Notes under the pieces: model-generated
Database searches by the model: none
What the model was told of the DNA's origin: nothing
The model's input: the letters and a program-made list of their open reading frames with translations, nothing else
Program-made: the position numbers and the translations under genes
From: Rhodococcus sp. B50
GTDB lineage: Bacteria > Actinomycetota > Actinomycetes > Mycobacteriales > Mycobacteriaceae
Length of the DNA stretch: 64,000 nucleotides
Direction: 5' to 3'
NCBI RefSeq assembly: GCF_013602415.1
Contig: NZ_WPAG02000002.1
Coordinates: 5,025,480-5,089,479 of the forward strand
Shown here: positions 8,357-16,727 of the stretch, one piece after another
Position numbering within the stretch: position 1 is the first letter of the stretch
Layout of the letters: every line of letters begins with the position of its first letter

Positions 8357-9610
8357 CTACTGCACACCGGTCCGTGCGGTCCGGTGTGCAGTGCGCCGGA
8401 CCGGCACGCACCGCTCGTAGGCGCGAAGGGTGTCCTCGGCCACGCGATCCCAGGTGTATCGGGCCAGTACGCGATCGCGTCCTGCGATCCCGAAGGTGGC
8501 GCGGGTCGTCGCATCGGCGAGGAGTCGGCGCGCGGCTGCAGCGACGGCCTCGGGGGAGTGGGTGGGCACGAGGATGCCCGTGGCGTCGTCGAGAACCGTG
8601 TCGAGCATTCCTCCCGAGGCCGACGCGATCACCGGGCGACCACATGCCATCGCCTGCAGGGCGAGCATCCCGGACGGGTCGTGCCAGGGGGTGGATACCA
8701 CGGCATCGGCGGAGCGGAGCAGTGCGGGCATCTCGTCCCGACCGACGTCGCGCCGGATGTGAACGCGTCCGTGCACTCCGCGCGCACGCGCGAGTTTCGT
8801 GAGACGGGACTTCTCCTGCTCGTCGGATCGGCGCGACACGTAGGCGGGAGCCGGATGAGCGGCGATGACCAGTTCGGTATCGGGAAGGCCTGCCAGAGCC
8901 TCGATGGCGGTGTCGAATCCGGAACCCGGTTCGAGAGGGCCGGCTGTGACGAGACGATGCCGGCGGGTCCGGGTGGTGTCGGGAGCCACGGCAGTGCCGT
9001 AGTGTGCGGCGTCCACTCCGCTCGGGACCACCGTGGTGCGCGTGCGGGGAAGTCCCATGCGTGCCAGTTCGAAGACTTCGTCCGAGCTCGTCGCGATCAT
9101 GCGTGTCGCACCTCGGGCGATGAGTCGCTCCAAGCGGATTCGGTCGCGTGAGGGTGTATCCGTCGAGGTCTTCTCGCGGATCCGTTGCTCGACCGTGCCC
9201 AGCGAGTGGAACGTCTGGACCGTGGGAATGCCCAGTGACCGGGTGGCGAGCTGGGTGGCCAGACCCGACAGCCAGTAGTGAGCGTGTGTGATGTCCGGTG
9301 GTCGGACGCGCCATTCCCGATCCAGGAAGGTGCCGAATTCACCCATGGCAGAAGCCGTTTCATCGGGATGCAGCGGGGACGGCGGCCCTGCCGGTACCTG
9401 CACCACCTGGTATCCGCCGGGGGCGGAGATCCGGTCGGGGCCGGTGCGGTCCTCGCGGCGTGTGTACACCACGACCTCGTGTCCGGCCCGGGTGAGGGCG
9501 GAGGACAACTCGGTCAGGTGGACATGCAGTCCTCCAGGAGGTGCGCTCGCGTGCGCACCGTGACCGAGCAGGGGATTCACTTGTCCGGCAACCATCGCGA
9601 TCTTCACCAC
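8357..9610 (-). CDS. family 4 glycosyltransferase
   Basis: GT-B retaining glycosyltransferase (GT4), about 417 residues. The N-terminal MVAGQVNPLL followed by GGLHVHLTELSSAL is the usual acceptor and diphosphate loop; HAHYWLSG, QTFHSLG, VPSGVD and the C-terminal ADAVVSTPWHDPSGMLALQAMACG (the EX7E-like region, with D-P-S-G-M in place of the first Glu block) are visible. It resembles MshA and sucrose-phosphate-synthase-like enzymes but is distinct from the mshA at 50.3 kb. The substrate is not known. The start is uncertain: adjacent GTG codons at 9610 and 9607 fit the usual N-terminus; an upstream GTG at 9649 would add 13 residues. Confidence 0.85.
   Translation of the reverse strand: MVKIAMVAGQVNPLLGHGAHASAPPGGLHVHLTELSSALTRAGHEVVVYTRREDRTGPDRISAPGGYQVVQVPAGPPSPLHPDETASAMGEFGTFLDREWRVRPPDITHAHYWLSGLATQLATRSLGIPTVQTFHSLGTVEQRIREKTSTDTPSRDRIRLERLIARGATRMIATSSDEVFELARMGLPRTRTTVVPSGVDAAHYGTAVAPDTTRTRRHRLVTAGPLEPGSGFDTAIEALAGLPDTELVIAAHPAPAYVSRRSDEQEKSRLTKLARARGVHGRVHIRRDVGRDEMPALLRSADAVVSTPWHDPSGMLALQAMACGRPVIASASGGMLDTVLDDATGILVPTHSPEAVAAAARRLLADATTRATFGIAGRDRVLARYTWDRVAEDTLRAYERCVPVRRTAHRTARTGVQ
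8359..8392. terminator. hairpin at convergent gene ends
   Basis: Perfect 12-bp stem (8359-8370 with 8381-8392), 10-base loop, overlapping the last codons of the glycosyltransferase gene and lying 26 bases after the 7826 gene. Likely a bidirectional terminator. Confidence 0.6.
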
Positions 9611-9734
9611 AGCGGTATTCCCGTGGGGGAAGAGGGATAAACCCGTCACGGTGGGTCGGTACGAACCGAAATATGCTGTTGTCCAGCGAATTCGTTTTCG
9701 TCGGGGTCGTGGTCTCCGGCGTTCGGAACGGTGG

Positions 9735-10091
9735 TCAGATGACGGCGCGGACGGAGATGGTGGCGTAGACGACCATCAGGACGAGCAGTGCCCATCCCGC
9801 GCCCTGCCAGATCGGCCAGCGTCCTCCGCGCTTCCAGGTGCGGTAGGCCGTCAGCAGCGCGCCGAGTCCGCCGAGCAGCAGGACGAGTGCGGGTCCGAAG
9901 ACCAGGATCTGGCGGGCGGGATCCGTGCAGACCGCGAAGGCCGCGTCGGTGCAGTCCTGTCCGGAATTCGTACCCCAGAGGATGGCAGCACCCATCAGCG
10001 CGAGTGCCACCACGATCACGCCGACGGCGTAACCCGTCGCTTTACGTGCCGTGCGGGGGTCGTTCCAGCGTTTCTCCACGTCCTGGGTCAT
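9735..10091 (-). CDS. small membrane protein, unknown
   Basis: 118 residues with three hydrophobic segments (about residues 20-40, 62-84 and 95-113) and two cysteines (CTDAAFAVC) in the loop between the first two, suggesting a disulfide-bonded outer loop. No known domain recognised. It is transcribed towards the glycosyltransferase gene from a 281-base upstream gap and ends 124 bases before that gene's start. Confidence 0.7.
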   Translation of the reverse strand: MTQDVEKRWNDPRTARKATGYAVGVIVVALALMGAAILWGTNSGQDCTDAAFAVCTDPARQILVFGPALVLLLGGLGALLTAYRTWKRGGRWPIWQGAGWALLVLMVVYATISVRAVI

Positions 10092-10297
10092 GATTCGGCT
10101 CTCCTCATGTCGAAGGGCGCGCGTGCGCGCAACCGGCCGGCGCAGCGCCCGGCGCGACTCGACCTTCGGGTACCCCGGACCGGGCCGCTCAATCGGTGTA
10201 TGGAGCGATCATGCGGTATCTCCGGTCCGGGATTCACGCGGAACGCTCCGGAATCCGATCGTTGCGTCCGGTATGGCCGGATCGTGCTTCCGGGTGC

Positions 10298-10323
10298 GTT
10301 TGTTCGATTTCCGTCTCGGGTAT
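10298..10323 (+). promoter_or_regulatory. SigF-type promoter (full match)
   Basis: GTTT at 10298-10301, 16 bases, GGGTAT at 10318-10323, 49 bases before the GTG of the small membrane gene at 10373. Every consensus base is present. The rest of the 10092-10372 gap shows nothing else I can support. Confidence 0.75.
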
Positions 10324-10372
10324 CGCTACCGGGCCGGACGGTCCGGCGTGTGAGACGGATCGAGGTGAGATC

Positions 10373-10570
10373 GTGCGATTGTTGAGTCTCGTGGTCCTGG
10401 TCTGGTTGATCATCGGTGCGGTGGCGGCCGGTCAGCGCGGCTACTTCAGCGACTCGGACCAGAACTGCAGCAGTCTCGCGACGGTGGCGGTCACGGTCGT
10501 GGCCGGGCCACTCAACTATGCGGGCGTCAACCCCGAGGTCGAGTGCGAGGTGCCGCAGCCGAGTCAGTAG
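10373..10570 (+). CDS. small secreted or membrane peptide, unknown
   Basis: 65 residues: an N-terminal hydrophobic helix at about 2-20 (LLSLVVLVWLIIGAVAAG), then QRGYF and a polar region with two cysteines (QNCSS and VECEV). It could be a membrane-anchored peptide with an outer disulfide. GAGGTGAG precedes the GTG start. Similar short proteins with the AAGQRGYF block are common in Rhodococcus and Mycobacterium, of unknown role. A fully matching SigF promoter lies upstream, so it is probably stress-induced. Confidence 0.75.
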   Translation: MRLLSLVVLVWLIIGAVAAGQRGYFSDSDQNCSSLATVAVTVVAGPLNYAGVNPEVECEVPQPSQ

Positions 10571-10603
10571 GCCTGCAACTCTGTCTCGGGCCCGGCGGGT
10601 CTG

Positions 10604-10643
10604 TGTGGTTTCCTCTCCGGTGCGTACCGGAGAGGAAACCACA
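10604..10643. terminator. bidirectional terminator
   Basis: Perfect 18-bp stem (10604-10621 with 10626-10643) with a 4-base loop, between the convergent ends of the 10373 gene and otsA. Confidence 0.8.
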
Positions 10644-10645
10644 TA

Positions 10646-12088
10646 TCAACTGCCGGAGACGCCGACGCGGGCACCCGAGGCGGCCTTCAGATCCTCGAGA
10701 AAAGTGCGCGACCATCGGGCGACGTCGTGCTCCATGACGTGCGCGTGCATGGTCTTCATGCGCCGTGTACGTTCGGCGGGATCCTCCTCGATCGCCTCCA
10801 CGATCGCGCGCTTGACCCCTTCGAGGTCGTGCGGGTTGACGAGGAGAGCGCGGCGTAGTTCCGCTGCTGCCCCGGCAAATTCGCTGAGCACCAGCGAACC
10901 GCTACCGTCGCCGTGACACGCGATGAACTCTTTCGCGACGAGATTCATGCCGTCACGCAGGGGAGTGACCAGCATGACGTCGGCGCCGGTGTACATCGCG
11001 AGCAACTCGTCGCGGTCGACCGAGGAGTGGAGATAATGGACCACCGGCGATCCGAGACGTGCGAACTCGCCGTTGATCCGGCCCACTTCGCGCTCCACCT
11101 GGTCACGGAGTTGCGCGTACGCCGTCAACCGTTCACGACTCGGCGTGGCCAATTGCACCATCACGACCTTCTCGGGGTCGAGGGTGCCTTCGGCGAAGAG
11201 TTCGTGCAGAGCCGTGAGGCGGACGTCGATCCCCTTGGTGTAGTCGAGTCGGTCGACGCCGAGCAGCATGACCTCCGGATCGCCCAGATCCCTGCGGATC
11301 TCGGCAGCACGGTCGCGGATGGCCTTCTCACGCGAGCGATCCCGGAGTTGAGCGGAATCGATGGAGATCGGGTAAGCGCCGACACGAACCTTCCGGTCGC
11401 CGAGATCGATGGTCCCGCCGGACGAGGTTCCGCGCGGTGCCGGGAGACCGAAGAGCCGGTTCGCGAGATAGATGAAGTTCTGTGCCCCGCCGGGAAGGTG
11501 GAAGCCGACGAGATCGGCACCGAGCAACCCGTCGACGATCGCCGTACGCCACGGCAACTGCAGGAAGAGCTCGGTCGGCGGGAAGGGGATGTGGAGGAAG
11601 AATCCGATGGTGAGGTCGGGCCGGAGATCGCGCAGCATCCTGGGGACGAGCTGGAGCTGGTAGTCGTGCACCCATACCGTCGCCCCGGGGGCCGCAGCTC
11701 GGGCCGCGGCTTCCGCGAACCGCTTGTTGACGTCGCGATACGTGCGCCACCAGTGGCGATCGAAAGTCGGTGGGATGAGAGCGTCGTGGTAGAGCGGCCA
11801 CAGGGTGTCGTTCGAGAAGCCCTCGTAGTACTCCTCCACCTCCTGCGCGGACAACTGGACCGGATACAGCGAGAGCCCGTCCTCTTCGAAGGGATCGAGC
11901 GCCACATCGGGGGTGCCGGGCCATCCGACCCAGGCGCCGCCGCTGGAACGAAGAACCGTTTCCATCGCGGTCACCAGACCTCCGGGGCTGCGTCGCCACA
12001 CCGGTGGGCTGCCGTCGGCCGGCGTCTCCAGATCCACCGGCAAGCGATTGGCTACAACGACGAAATCGTCGGAGTTCGGCTCGTTCAT
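10646..12088 (-). CDS. otsA: trehalose-6-phosphate synthase
   Basis: GT20 glycosyltransferase joining UDP- or GDP/ADP-glucose to glucose-6-phosphate to give trehalose-6-phosphate, a step to the stress protectant trehalose and to mycolate carriers. 480 residues. Visible motifs: VVVANRLPV at the N-terminus, RSPGGLVTA, WVHDYQLQLVP, GFFLHIPFP, GVDRLDYTKGI and TPLRDGMNLVAKEF, all diagnostic. ATG 12088 precedes NEPNSDDF and the conserved core; an upstream ATG at 12130 would add 14 residues with no family support. No OtsB phosphatase is adjacent. I see no SigF-type promoter in its 138-base upstream gap. Confidence 0.95.
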   Translation of the reverse strand: MNEPNSDDFVVVANRLPVDLETPADGSPPVWRRSPGGLVTAMETVLRSSGGAWVGWPGTPDVALDPFEEDGLSLYPVQLSAQEVEEYYEGFSNDTLWPLYHDALIPPTFDRHWWRTYRDVNKRFAEAAARAAAPGATVWVHDYQLQLVPRMLRDLRPDLTIGFFLHIPFPPTELFLQLPWRTAIVDGLLGADLVGFHLPGGAQNFIYLANRLFGLPAPRGTSSGGTIDLGDRKVRVGAYPISIDSAQLRDRSREKAIRDRAAEIRRDLGDPEVMLLGVDRLDYTKGIDVRLTALHELFAEGTLDPEKVVMVQLATPSRERLTAYAQLRDQVEREVGRINGEFARLGSPVVHYLHSSVDRDELLAMYTGADVMLVTPLRDGMNLVAKEFIACHGDGSGSLVLSEFAGAAAELRRALLVNPHDLEGVKRAIVEAIEEDPAERTRRMKTMHAHVMEHDVARWSRTFLEDLKAASGARVGVSGS

Positions 12089-12226
12089 AATCCCGCCTTC
12101 GTGCAATTGCCTCACGGCGAACCAACCCACATGTTCGAAATCGATTACTTCTTGCTATCAAGGTGGGTTGGGTAGCGCAAACCGCGAGAGCCGCTGTGAT
12201 CCTTCGAACAGCAGGTTTTCGAGATG

Positions 12227-12373
12227 TCAGCTCTCACTCGCCACGGGTGCCGCCGAGTTGTCGAACATCTCGTCGATGCGCCTCTTGATCTCGGCGGTGC
12301 TGAACCGCACACCCTGGGGGAGGGCTGCGGAGGAAGAGGTGGTGACGCCGGAAACAGGGCTCTGCTCGAGCAT
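12227..12373 (-). CDS. 48-residue peptide, unknown
   Basis: Short gene downstream of the PfpI-like gene on the same strand. The ATG at 12373 has a good ribosome-binding site (GAAAGGA) about 8 bases upstream. The peptide has a Ser/Thr-rich N-terminus and a helical middle (STAEIKRRIDEMFDNS). No family recognised. It could be co-transcribed with the PfpI-like gene by read-through of the hairpin at 12408-12428. Confidence 0.55.
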   Translation of the reverse strand: MLEQSPVSGVTTSSSAALPQGVRFSTAEIKRRIDEMFDNSAAPVASES

Positions 12374-12407
12374 CGTCGAGGTCCTTTCGGAAGGCAGGTG
12401 GGGACGA

Positions 12408-12428
12408 CTGCGACCTCGGTGGTCGCAG
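12408..12428 (-). terminator. short hairpin downstream of PfpI-like gene
   Basis: 8-bp stem (12408-12415 with 12421-12428), 5-base loop, between the PfpI-like gene and the 48-residue peptide gene. A weak or attenuating terminator. Confidence 0.4.
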
Positions 12429-12449
12429 CCCGGCAAATCGGAAGAGGGT

Positions 12450-13016
12450 TCAGCCCGCGCGGTGCGAGGCGAAGAGATCGATGAGGGCCCCGCAGAAGGC
12501 AGGCAGGTCGCCAGGATTGCGGCTCGACACGAGGTTGCGATCGACGACCACCTCCTGATCGACGACGTTTCCGCCGGCGTTGCGGATGTCGGTCCGAACG
12601 CTCGGATACGACGTGAGGGTGCGGTCGCGCACCACATCGGCCTCGACGAGCGTCCACGGTCCGTGGCAGATCACGCCGACGGGACGCCCGGACGTCACGA
12701 ATTCCCGCACGAAGGAGACGGCCTTCTCGTCCTGGCGCAGGTGGTCGGGATTGGTGGTCCCGCCGGGAAGGACCAGACCGTCGAAGTCCTCGGGGGACAC
12801 CTCGGACACGAGGCGATCGACGGTGTACTTCCCTGCAGCGTGGACGTCCTTCTCCATGGCCTGGATCTCGCCCTGCTCGATCGAGACGAGCCGGACGGTG
12901 GCGCCCTCGTTCTCGAGAGCCCGGCGCGGCTCGACGAGCTCGACCTCCTCGACCCCGTTCGTCGCGAGAATTGCGACGGTCAGTCCGGACAGTCGTGCCC
13001 CATCGGCGGAATTCAT
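12450..13016 (-). CDS. DJ-1/PfpI family protein
   Basis: Class I glutamine amidotransferase-like DJ-1/PfpI protein, 188 residues. The nucleophile elbow is visible as VICHGPWTLVEA (Cys near residue 117), and GLVLPGGTTNPDHLR precedes it. Relatives act as proteases, glyoxalases or deglycases in stress. A SigF-type promoter lies upstream (13050-13075). The 48-residue peptide gene lies downstream on the same strand. Exact activity cannot be told from sequence. Confidence 0.9.
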   Translation of the reverse strand: MNSADGARLSGLTVAILATNGVEEVELVEPRRALENEGATVRLVSIEQGEIQAMEKDVHAAGKYTVDRLVSEVSPEDFDGLVLPGGTTNPDHLRQDEKAVSFVREFVTSGRPVGVICHGPWTLVEADVVRDRTLTSYPSVRTDIRNAGGNVVDQEVVVDRNLVSSRNPGDLPAFCGALIDLFASHRAG

Positions 13017-13049
13017 GGTCGTGTGGTCCTTTCTCGGCTGCTGTCAGAT

Positions 13050-13075
13050 CTACCCGGCTCGCCGGGGAGTGAAAC
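13050..13075 (-). promoter_or_regulatory. SigF-type promoter of the PfpI-like gene
   Basis: Reading leftwards: GTTT at 13075-13072, 16 bases, GGGTAG at 13055-13050; one mismatch from GGGTAT. 33 bases separate it from the ATG at 13016. Confidence 0.65.
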
Positions 13076-13109
13076 GCGGAGGCTTTCACCCGTGGTTTCA
13101 CCCTCGGCG

Positions 13110-14636
13110 TCACCTGGGGGAGAGGTCGCTGGTCGCCGGACCCTCCAGCCGGCCGCCGTCGGCGGCGAACCGGGAGCCGTGCAGCGGGCAGTCCCATGAC
13201 GACTCTGCGTCGTTCCACCGCAGGATTCCGCCGAGGTGCGGGCAGACCGCGCTCACGCGGTGGGTCCGGCCGTCGACCGTCGAGATCCCGACGGGCCGCC
13301 CGCAGCTGCGCACCACCCGGCCCTGTCCTTCCCCGGGTTCCGATCCCGAGGACGTCACGGCCTGCCACCAGCCCTTCGCCATGTGCAGCGCGACGGTGGC
13401 GTTGAGACGTGCGGCCGTGGGAGCTCCGGTCACCAGTTCGGTGCGCCAGGACGCCATCGCGTGGGCCCACCCCTCGACCTCGGGATCGGGCGACTCCGAG
13501 AACCGCGACGCGATGATGTGGGCCGCCGCGACGCCGCCGGTCATTCCCCACTTGCCGAAGCCGGTCGCCACCCAGATCCGGTCGGCGCCGGGCAGGATCG
13601 GCCCGACCTCGGGGAGGCTGTCCATGTTCGTGTAGTCCTGCGCCGACCAGCGGTACAGCTCGCGGGCTCCGGGGAACGTCCGCTGGCTCCACCGCAGCAG
13701 GTCGTCGTAGGCGGCGCGGGCCGAATCGTGCCGGCCCACCACGTGCCCGTTCCCGCCGACGAGCAGCAGGCGATCCGCCGACGCGGACGTGCCCGCCGCC
13801 GAAGCGGTGCGGAGCGACCTGGTGGGACTGTCGGCGGACAGGAACATTCCCTCCGGGGGGCCGCCGGGTACCTCGACCGCGATGGAGTACGAGCGGTCGG
13901 GTTCGACGCGGGCGAAGAACGCGCCGCGGTCGAGGATGGGGATGCCGGTCGCGAGTACGACGCGATCGGCGCGGACGTCGCCGTCGTCGGTCCGGACGAT
14001 GCATCCCGCGTCGTCGGTGTCCACGGTCTTCACGCGACGCCCGACGAACACCTCGGCACCGGCGGTGCGTGCCCGGTCGACCGCCGTGAACAGGATGGGC
14101 ATGGGGTCGACCTGGACCTGCTCGGGGATCATGACCGCGGCGGCCACATCGAAGGGGAGCGGGATCTCGCCGACCCGTTCTGCCGGCAGGCCCGCGGCGC
14201 GACAGTGGTGGTACTCCGCGTCGATCATGCTCACGTTCGACGGGTCCTGCGCGTAGGTGTAGGCGTCCGCGCGGTCGAAGTCGAGTCCGTGCTGCGTGCA
14301 GAAGTCGACGACCCACCGTTGCGCCGCGAGAGTGCCGTCCACATATCCCTGACGGATCGCATCCGAATGTCTGCGGCCGATCTGCGACAGGCGCGTGCCT
14401 TGCAGGACGCTCACCTTGCCGGTGGTGTTTCCGGTGGTCACGGCCCCGATGTCCCGGGCCTCGGCGACCGCGACGCGCAGTCCGCGCTCCGCGAGGAGCA
14501 GGGCTGTCACGGTACCCGTGATCCCGGCGCCGACGACCACGACGTCGTAGCGCTCCCGGCGGGCCGTCCAGTCGTCGTATGTCGCGGTCCGCGGGGCGCG
14601 ATCCCGCCACAGGGACACCGTGGTCTCGGTTGGCAT
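13110..14636 (-). CDS. FAD-dependent oxidoreductase with C-terminal Rieske domain
   Basis: 508 residues. N-terminal DadA-like FAD domain with the GAGITG dinucleotide motif at about residues 37-42 and TGFGKWGMTGG near 365. The C-terminal Rieske [2Fe-2S] domain has ligand pairs C-P-H and C-P-L-H at about residues 467-485. The layout matches proteins such as B. subtilis YhfW. It probably oxidises an amine or similar substrate and passes electrons through the Rieske cluster, but the substrate is not known. ATG 14636. A SigF-type promoter with its -10 only nine bases upstream of the start would give a leaderless mRNA. Confidence 0.9.
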   Translation of the reverse strand: MPTETTVSLWRDRAPRTATYDDWTARRERYDVVVVGAGITGTVTALLLAERGLRVAVAEARDIGAVTTGNTTGKVSVLQGTRLSQIGRRHSDAIRQGYVDGTLAAQRWVVDFCTQHGLDFDRADAYTYAQDPSNVSMIDAEYHHCRAAGLPAERVGEIPLPFDVAAAVMIPEQVQVDPMPILFTAVDRARTAGAEVFVGRRVKTVDTDDAGCIVRTDDGDVRADRVVLATGIPILDRGAFFARVEPDRSYSIAVEVPGGPPEGMFLSADSPTRSLRTASAAGTSASADRLLLVGGNGHVVGRHDSARAAYDDLLRWSQRTFPGARELYRWSAQDYTNMDSLPEVGPILPGADRIWVATGFGKWGMTGGVAAAHIIASRFSESPDPEVEGWAHAMASWRTELVTGAPTAARLNATVALHMAKGWWQAVTSSGSEPGEGQGRVVRSCGRPVGISTVDGRTHRVSAVCPHLGGILRWNDAESSWDCPLHGSRFAADGGRLEGPATSDLSPR

Positions 14637-14645
14637 ACGTGCTGG

Positions 14646-14671
14646 TTACCTCTCCACCCGGGCCGGTAAAC
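14646..14671 (-). promoter_or_regulatory. SigF-like promoter of the FAD-Rieske gene
   Basis: Reading leftwards: GTTT at 14671-14668, 16 bases, AGGTAA at 14651-14646. The -10 is less perfect. Its distance to the ATG (9 bases) equals that of the other leaderless candidates here. A GGAGAGG ribosome-binding-like stretch overlaps it. Confidence 0.45.
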
Positions 14672-14727
14672 GGGCCCGGTCGGAGTGCGGATCGTCCGTC
14701 GTTCCGGGTTCGCCGTCCGGGTCGGGT

Positions 14728-14754
14728 GTTTCGATCCCGGACAACTGTGGGTAA
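14728..14754 (+). promoter_or_regulatory. SigF-type promoter of the esterase gene
   Basis: GTTT at 14728-14731, 17 bases, GGGTAA at 14749-14754; the leader to GTG 14825 is about 65 bases. Confidence 0.6.
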
Positions 14755-14824
14755 ACCGCAGTACCACGCTGCGTAAGGCGAAAGAAATCAACGAGTTTCG
14801 TGGGGTGATCCACAGGAGGTTCCA

Positions 14825-15880
14825 GTGCTGTCTTCGGAGATCGACGATGCCGGTGAGTGTGGAGGCGTCAGCCGCACCCATCGCGGAGGTAGCGTGCGCT
14901 CGCGGGTCGTGCGGGGTGCGGTGCGCGCACTCGCGAAGCCGGTCGTCGGGGCGTGGATGGCCCGGCCGGAGCTCGCATGGCCTCTGTCGGTCGTCGACGG
15001 CGCTGCGTCGTTGCTTCCCAAGCCCTCCGGAGCGCAGTACGTGAACGTCGACCTGGGTACGTGTAGTGCGGAGTGGATTCGGGCGGAGGGACGGTCGACC
15101 AAGCGCGCGGTGCTGTATCTGCACGGTGGCGCTTTTCTCATGTGCGGCCTGAACACCCACCGCTCGCTCGCAGTGAGCCTGTCGGATCGCGCGGACGGTG
15201 CGGTTCTCAGCGTCGACTACCGGATGCTGCCGAACGCTCCCATCGCGCACGCGGTGGACGATGCGGTACGCGGTTACGAGTGGTTGTGCGAGAAGGGCTA
15301 CCGGGGAGAGGACATCGTCATCGCAGGGGACTCCGCCGGTGGCTATCTGGCGTTCATGACGGCCCTGGCGATCGCGGAATCCGATCTGCCCCGCCCGGCG
15401 GGGATCGTCGCACTCTCCCCGCTCATCGATCTCGATTCGGATCGGCGCGCCGAACACGACATGCGGGCGGCCTGCCCCATGTTCCCGGGATCGGCCGTGC
15501 AGTCGCTCGTACGGTACATCGAGGGCACCCACACCCGGCTGACCGTCGACGGAGAACCCGGACCGCTGATGTGCCCACTGGACAACGACCTCAGTGTGCT
15601 TCCGCCGGTGATGATCCACGCCGGTCACGACGAATTGCTGCGCAGCGACGCCGAATCCATGGCCCGGGCCGTGCGGGAGGCCGGCGTGAACTGCGACCTG
15701 CATCTGTGGCGGCACCAGGTGCACGCGTTCCCGATCTTCGCCGACAGTCTTCCCGAGAGTCGGCGCGCGATCGCCGAGGCCGGTAGTTTCGTGCGGTCGG
15801 TGACGGAATCGGCCGGTCGCGCGGAGAAGTCCGTGGTGACGCCGATCTCCGGTTTCGTGTCGAATTCCGCGGTGGCCTGA
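14825..15880 (+). CDS. alpha/beta hydrolase, HSL/Lip family esterase
   Basis: 351-residue esterase of the hormone-sensitive-lipase type. The oxyanion motif LHGGAF is near residue 99 and the nucleophile GDSAGG near 168. The catalytic Asp (HAGHDELL) is near 265 and His (RHQVHAFP) near 299. GTG 14825 has AGGAGG at 14814-14819. It likely hydrolyses short-chain esters or lipids; the physiological substrate is unknown. Divergent from the FAD-Rieske gene, and both have SigF-type promoters. Confidence 0.9.
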   Translation: MLSSEIDDAGECGGVSRTHRGGSVRSRVVRGAVRALAKPVVGAWMARPELAWPLSVVDGAASLLPKPSGAQYVNVDLGTCSAEWIRAEGRSTKRAVLYLHGGAFLMCGLNTHRSLAVSLSDRADGAVLSVDYRMLPNAPIAHAVDDAVRGYEWLCEKGYRGEDIVIAGDSAGGYLAFMTALAIAESDLPRPAGIVALSPLIDLDSDRRAEHDMRAACPMFPGSAVQSLVRYIEGTHTRLTVDGEPGPLMCPLDNDLSVLPPVMIHAGHDELLRSDAESMARAVREAGVNCDLHLWRHQVHAFPIFADSLPESRRAIAEAGSFVRSVTESAGRAEKSVVTPISGFVSNSAVA

Positions 15881-15890
15881 TATCTTTCGT

Positions 15891-15936
15891 GGTCCGATCG
15901 CTCGGTCACGGCATCCGTGACCGAGCGATCCGGACC
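15891..15936. terminator. bidirectional terminator between esterase gene and surE
   Basis: Arms 15891-15911 and 15915-15936 are complementary over 21 bp with one bulged base; 3-base loop. It sits between convergent genes and touches the surE stop. Confidence 0.8.
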
Positions 15937-16727
15937 TACGGCTGTGAACTGTCCGAGTGGGCGAACTCCAGGGCACCGAGGTCGGCCTCCGCCGCCTCGA
16001 AGGGCATCGTCAGCACGGTGGCGGTCGCCCACCCCTGGCACACGAGAACGGCGTCGCTGTCGTGGGATTCGTCGAGTTCGACCGCCCGGAAGGTGACGGG
16101 CACGGCACGTGAGATGTCGCCGTCGTTCTCGACCTCCCCGATCTCTGCCTGGACGGCACCGAATTCGGCGAGCGGAGCACTGCGCAGTCCGCGGAGTTCG
16201 TAGACCGGGATGTCGGGGATGTTGACGTTCAGTACCGCGCCCGGACGGCCGTGCTCGATCGCCCATTCGAGAGCCCGGCGTGCCACCAGTTCGGCCGTCT
16301 CCCATTGGGACGGAGCAGTTCCGTTGAGGGACAACGCGACCGCCCGGGCTCCGTGGCTCGCCGCGGTGAGGGCCGCGCCCACGGTGCCCGAGTGCAGGAT
16401 GGCGTGACCGGTGTTGGGGCCCAAGTTGATCCCGGACAACACGATGTCGGGTGCGGTCCCGAACGCGCCGTACGAGGCGAGGAAGGTGATCAGCGCCGGA
16501 GAGGCTTCCACCGCATAGGATTCCACGTCGGGCAGGCCGTCGAGTGGGCGGCGGCTCAACAGGAGTTTTCCTTCGTCCTGGAGAGCGGTCAACGATGCAC
16601 TGGCACCGCTGCGCTCGACGTGGGGCGCCGCCACCTGCACATCGAATCCCGCGTCGACGGCGATGCGGGCGAGCAACGCGAGACCGGGGCTGTCGATGCC
16701 GTCGTCGTTGACGATCAGTGCTCTCAT
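15936..16727 (-). CDS. surE: 5'/3'-nucleotidase SurE
   Basis: Metal-dependent nucleoside monophosphate phosphatase, 263 residues. The N-terminal VNDDGIDSPG holds the metal-binding Asp pair; ERSGASASLT and SGINLGPNTGHAILHSGTVGAA are the other signature blocks. The ATG overlaps the end of the PfkB gene by four bases, so it is translationally coupled and shares that gene's SigF-like promoter. SurE is a known stress and stationary-phase survival protein in E. coli. Confidence 0.93.
   Translation of the reverse strand: MRALIVNDDGIDSPGLALLARIAVDAGFDVQVAAPHVERSGASASLTALQDEGKLLLSRRPLDGLPDVESYAVEASPALITFLASYGAFGTAPDIVLSGINLGPNTGHAILHSGTVGAALTAASHGARAVALSLNGTAPSQWETAELVARRALEWAIEHGRPGAVLNVNIPDIPVYELRGLRSAPLAEFGAVQAEIGEVENDGDISRAVPVTFRAVELDESHDSDAVLVCQGWATATVLTMPFEAAEADLGALEFAHSDSSQP

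Noticed and set aside
7056..9314. Long minus-strand open frame across the STAS and membrane protein genes
   Set aside because: Arg/His-rich low-complexity product and overlap with three supported genes.
9639..9666. GTTC-N18-GGGTTT upstream of the glycosyltransferase gene
   Set aside because: Spacer too long and both elements mismatched; not listed as a SigF promoter.
12145..14610. Long minus-strand open frame overlapping the FAD-Rieske and PfpI-like genes
   Set aside because: Out-of-frame shadow; the real genes show full families in another frame.
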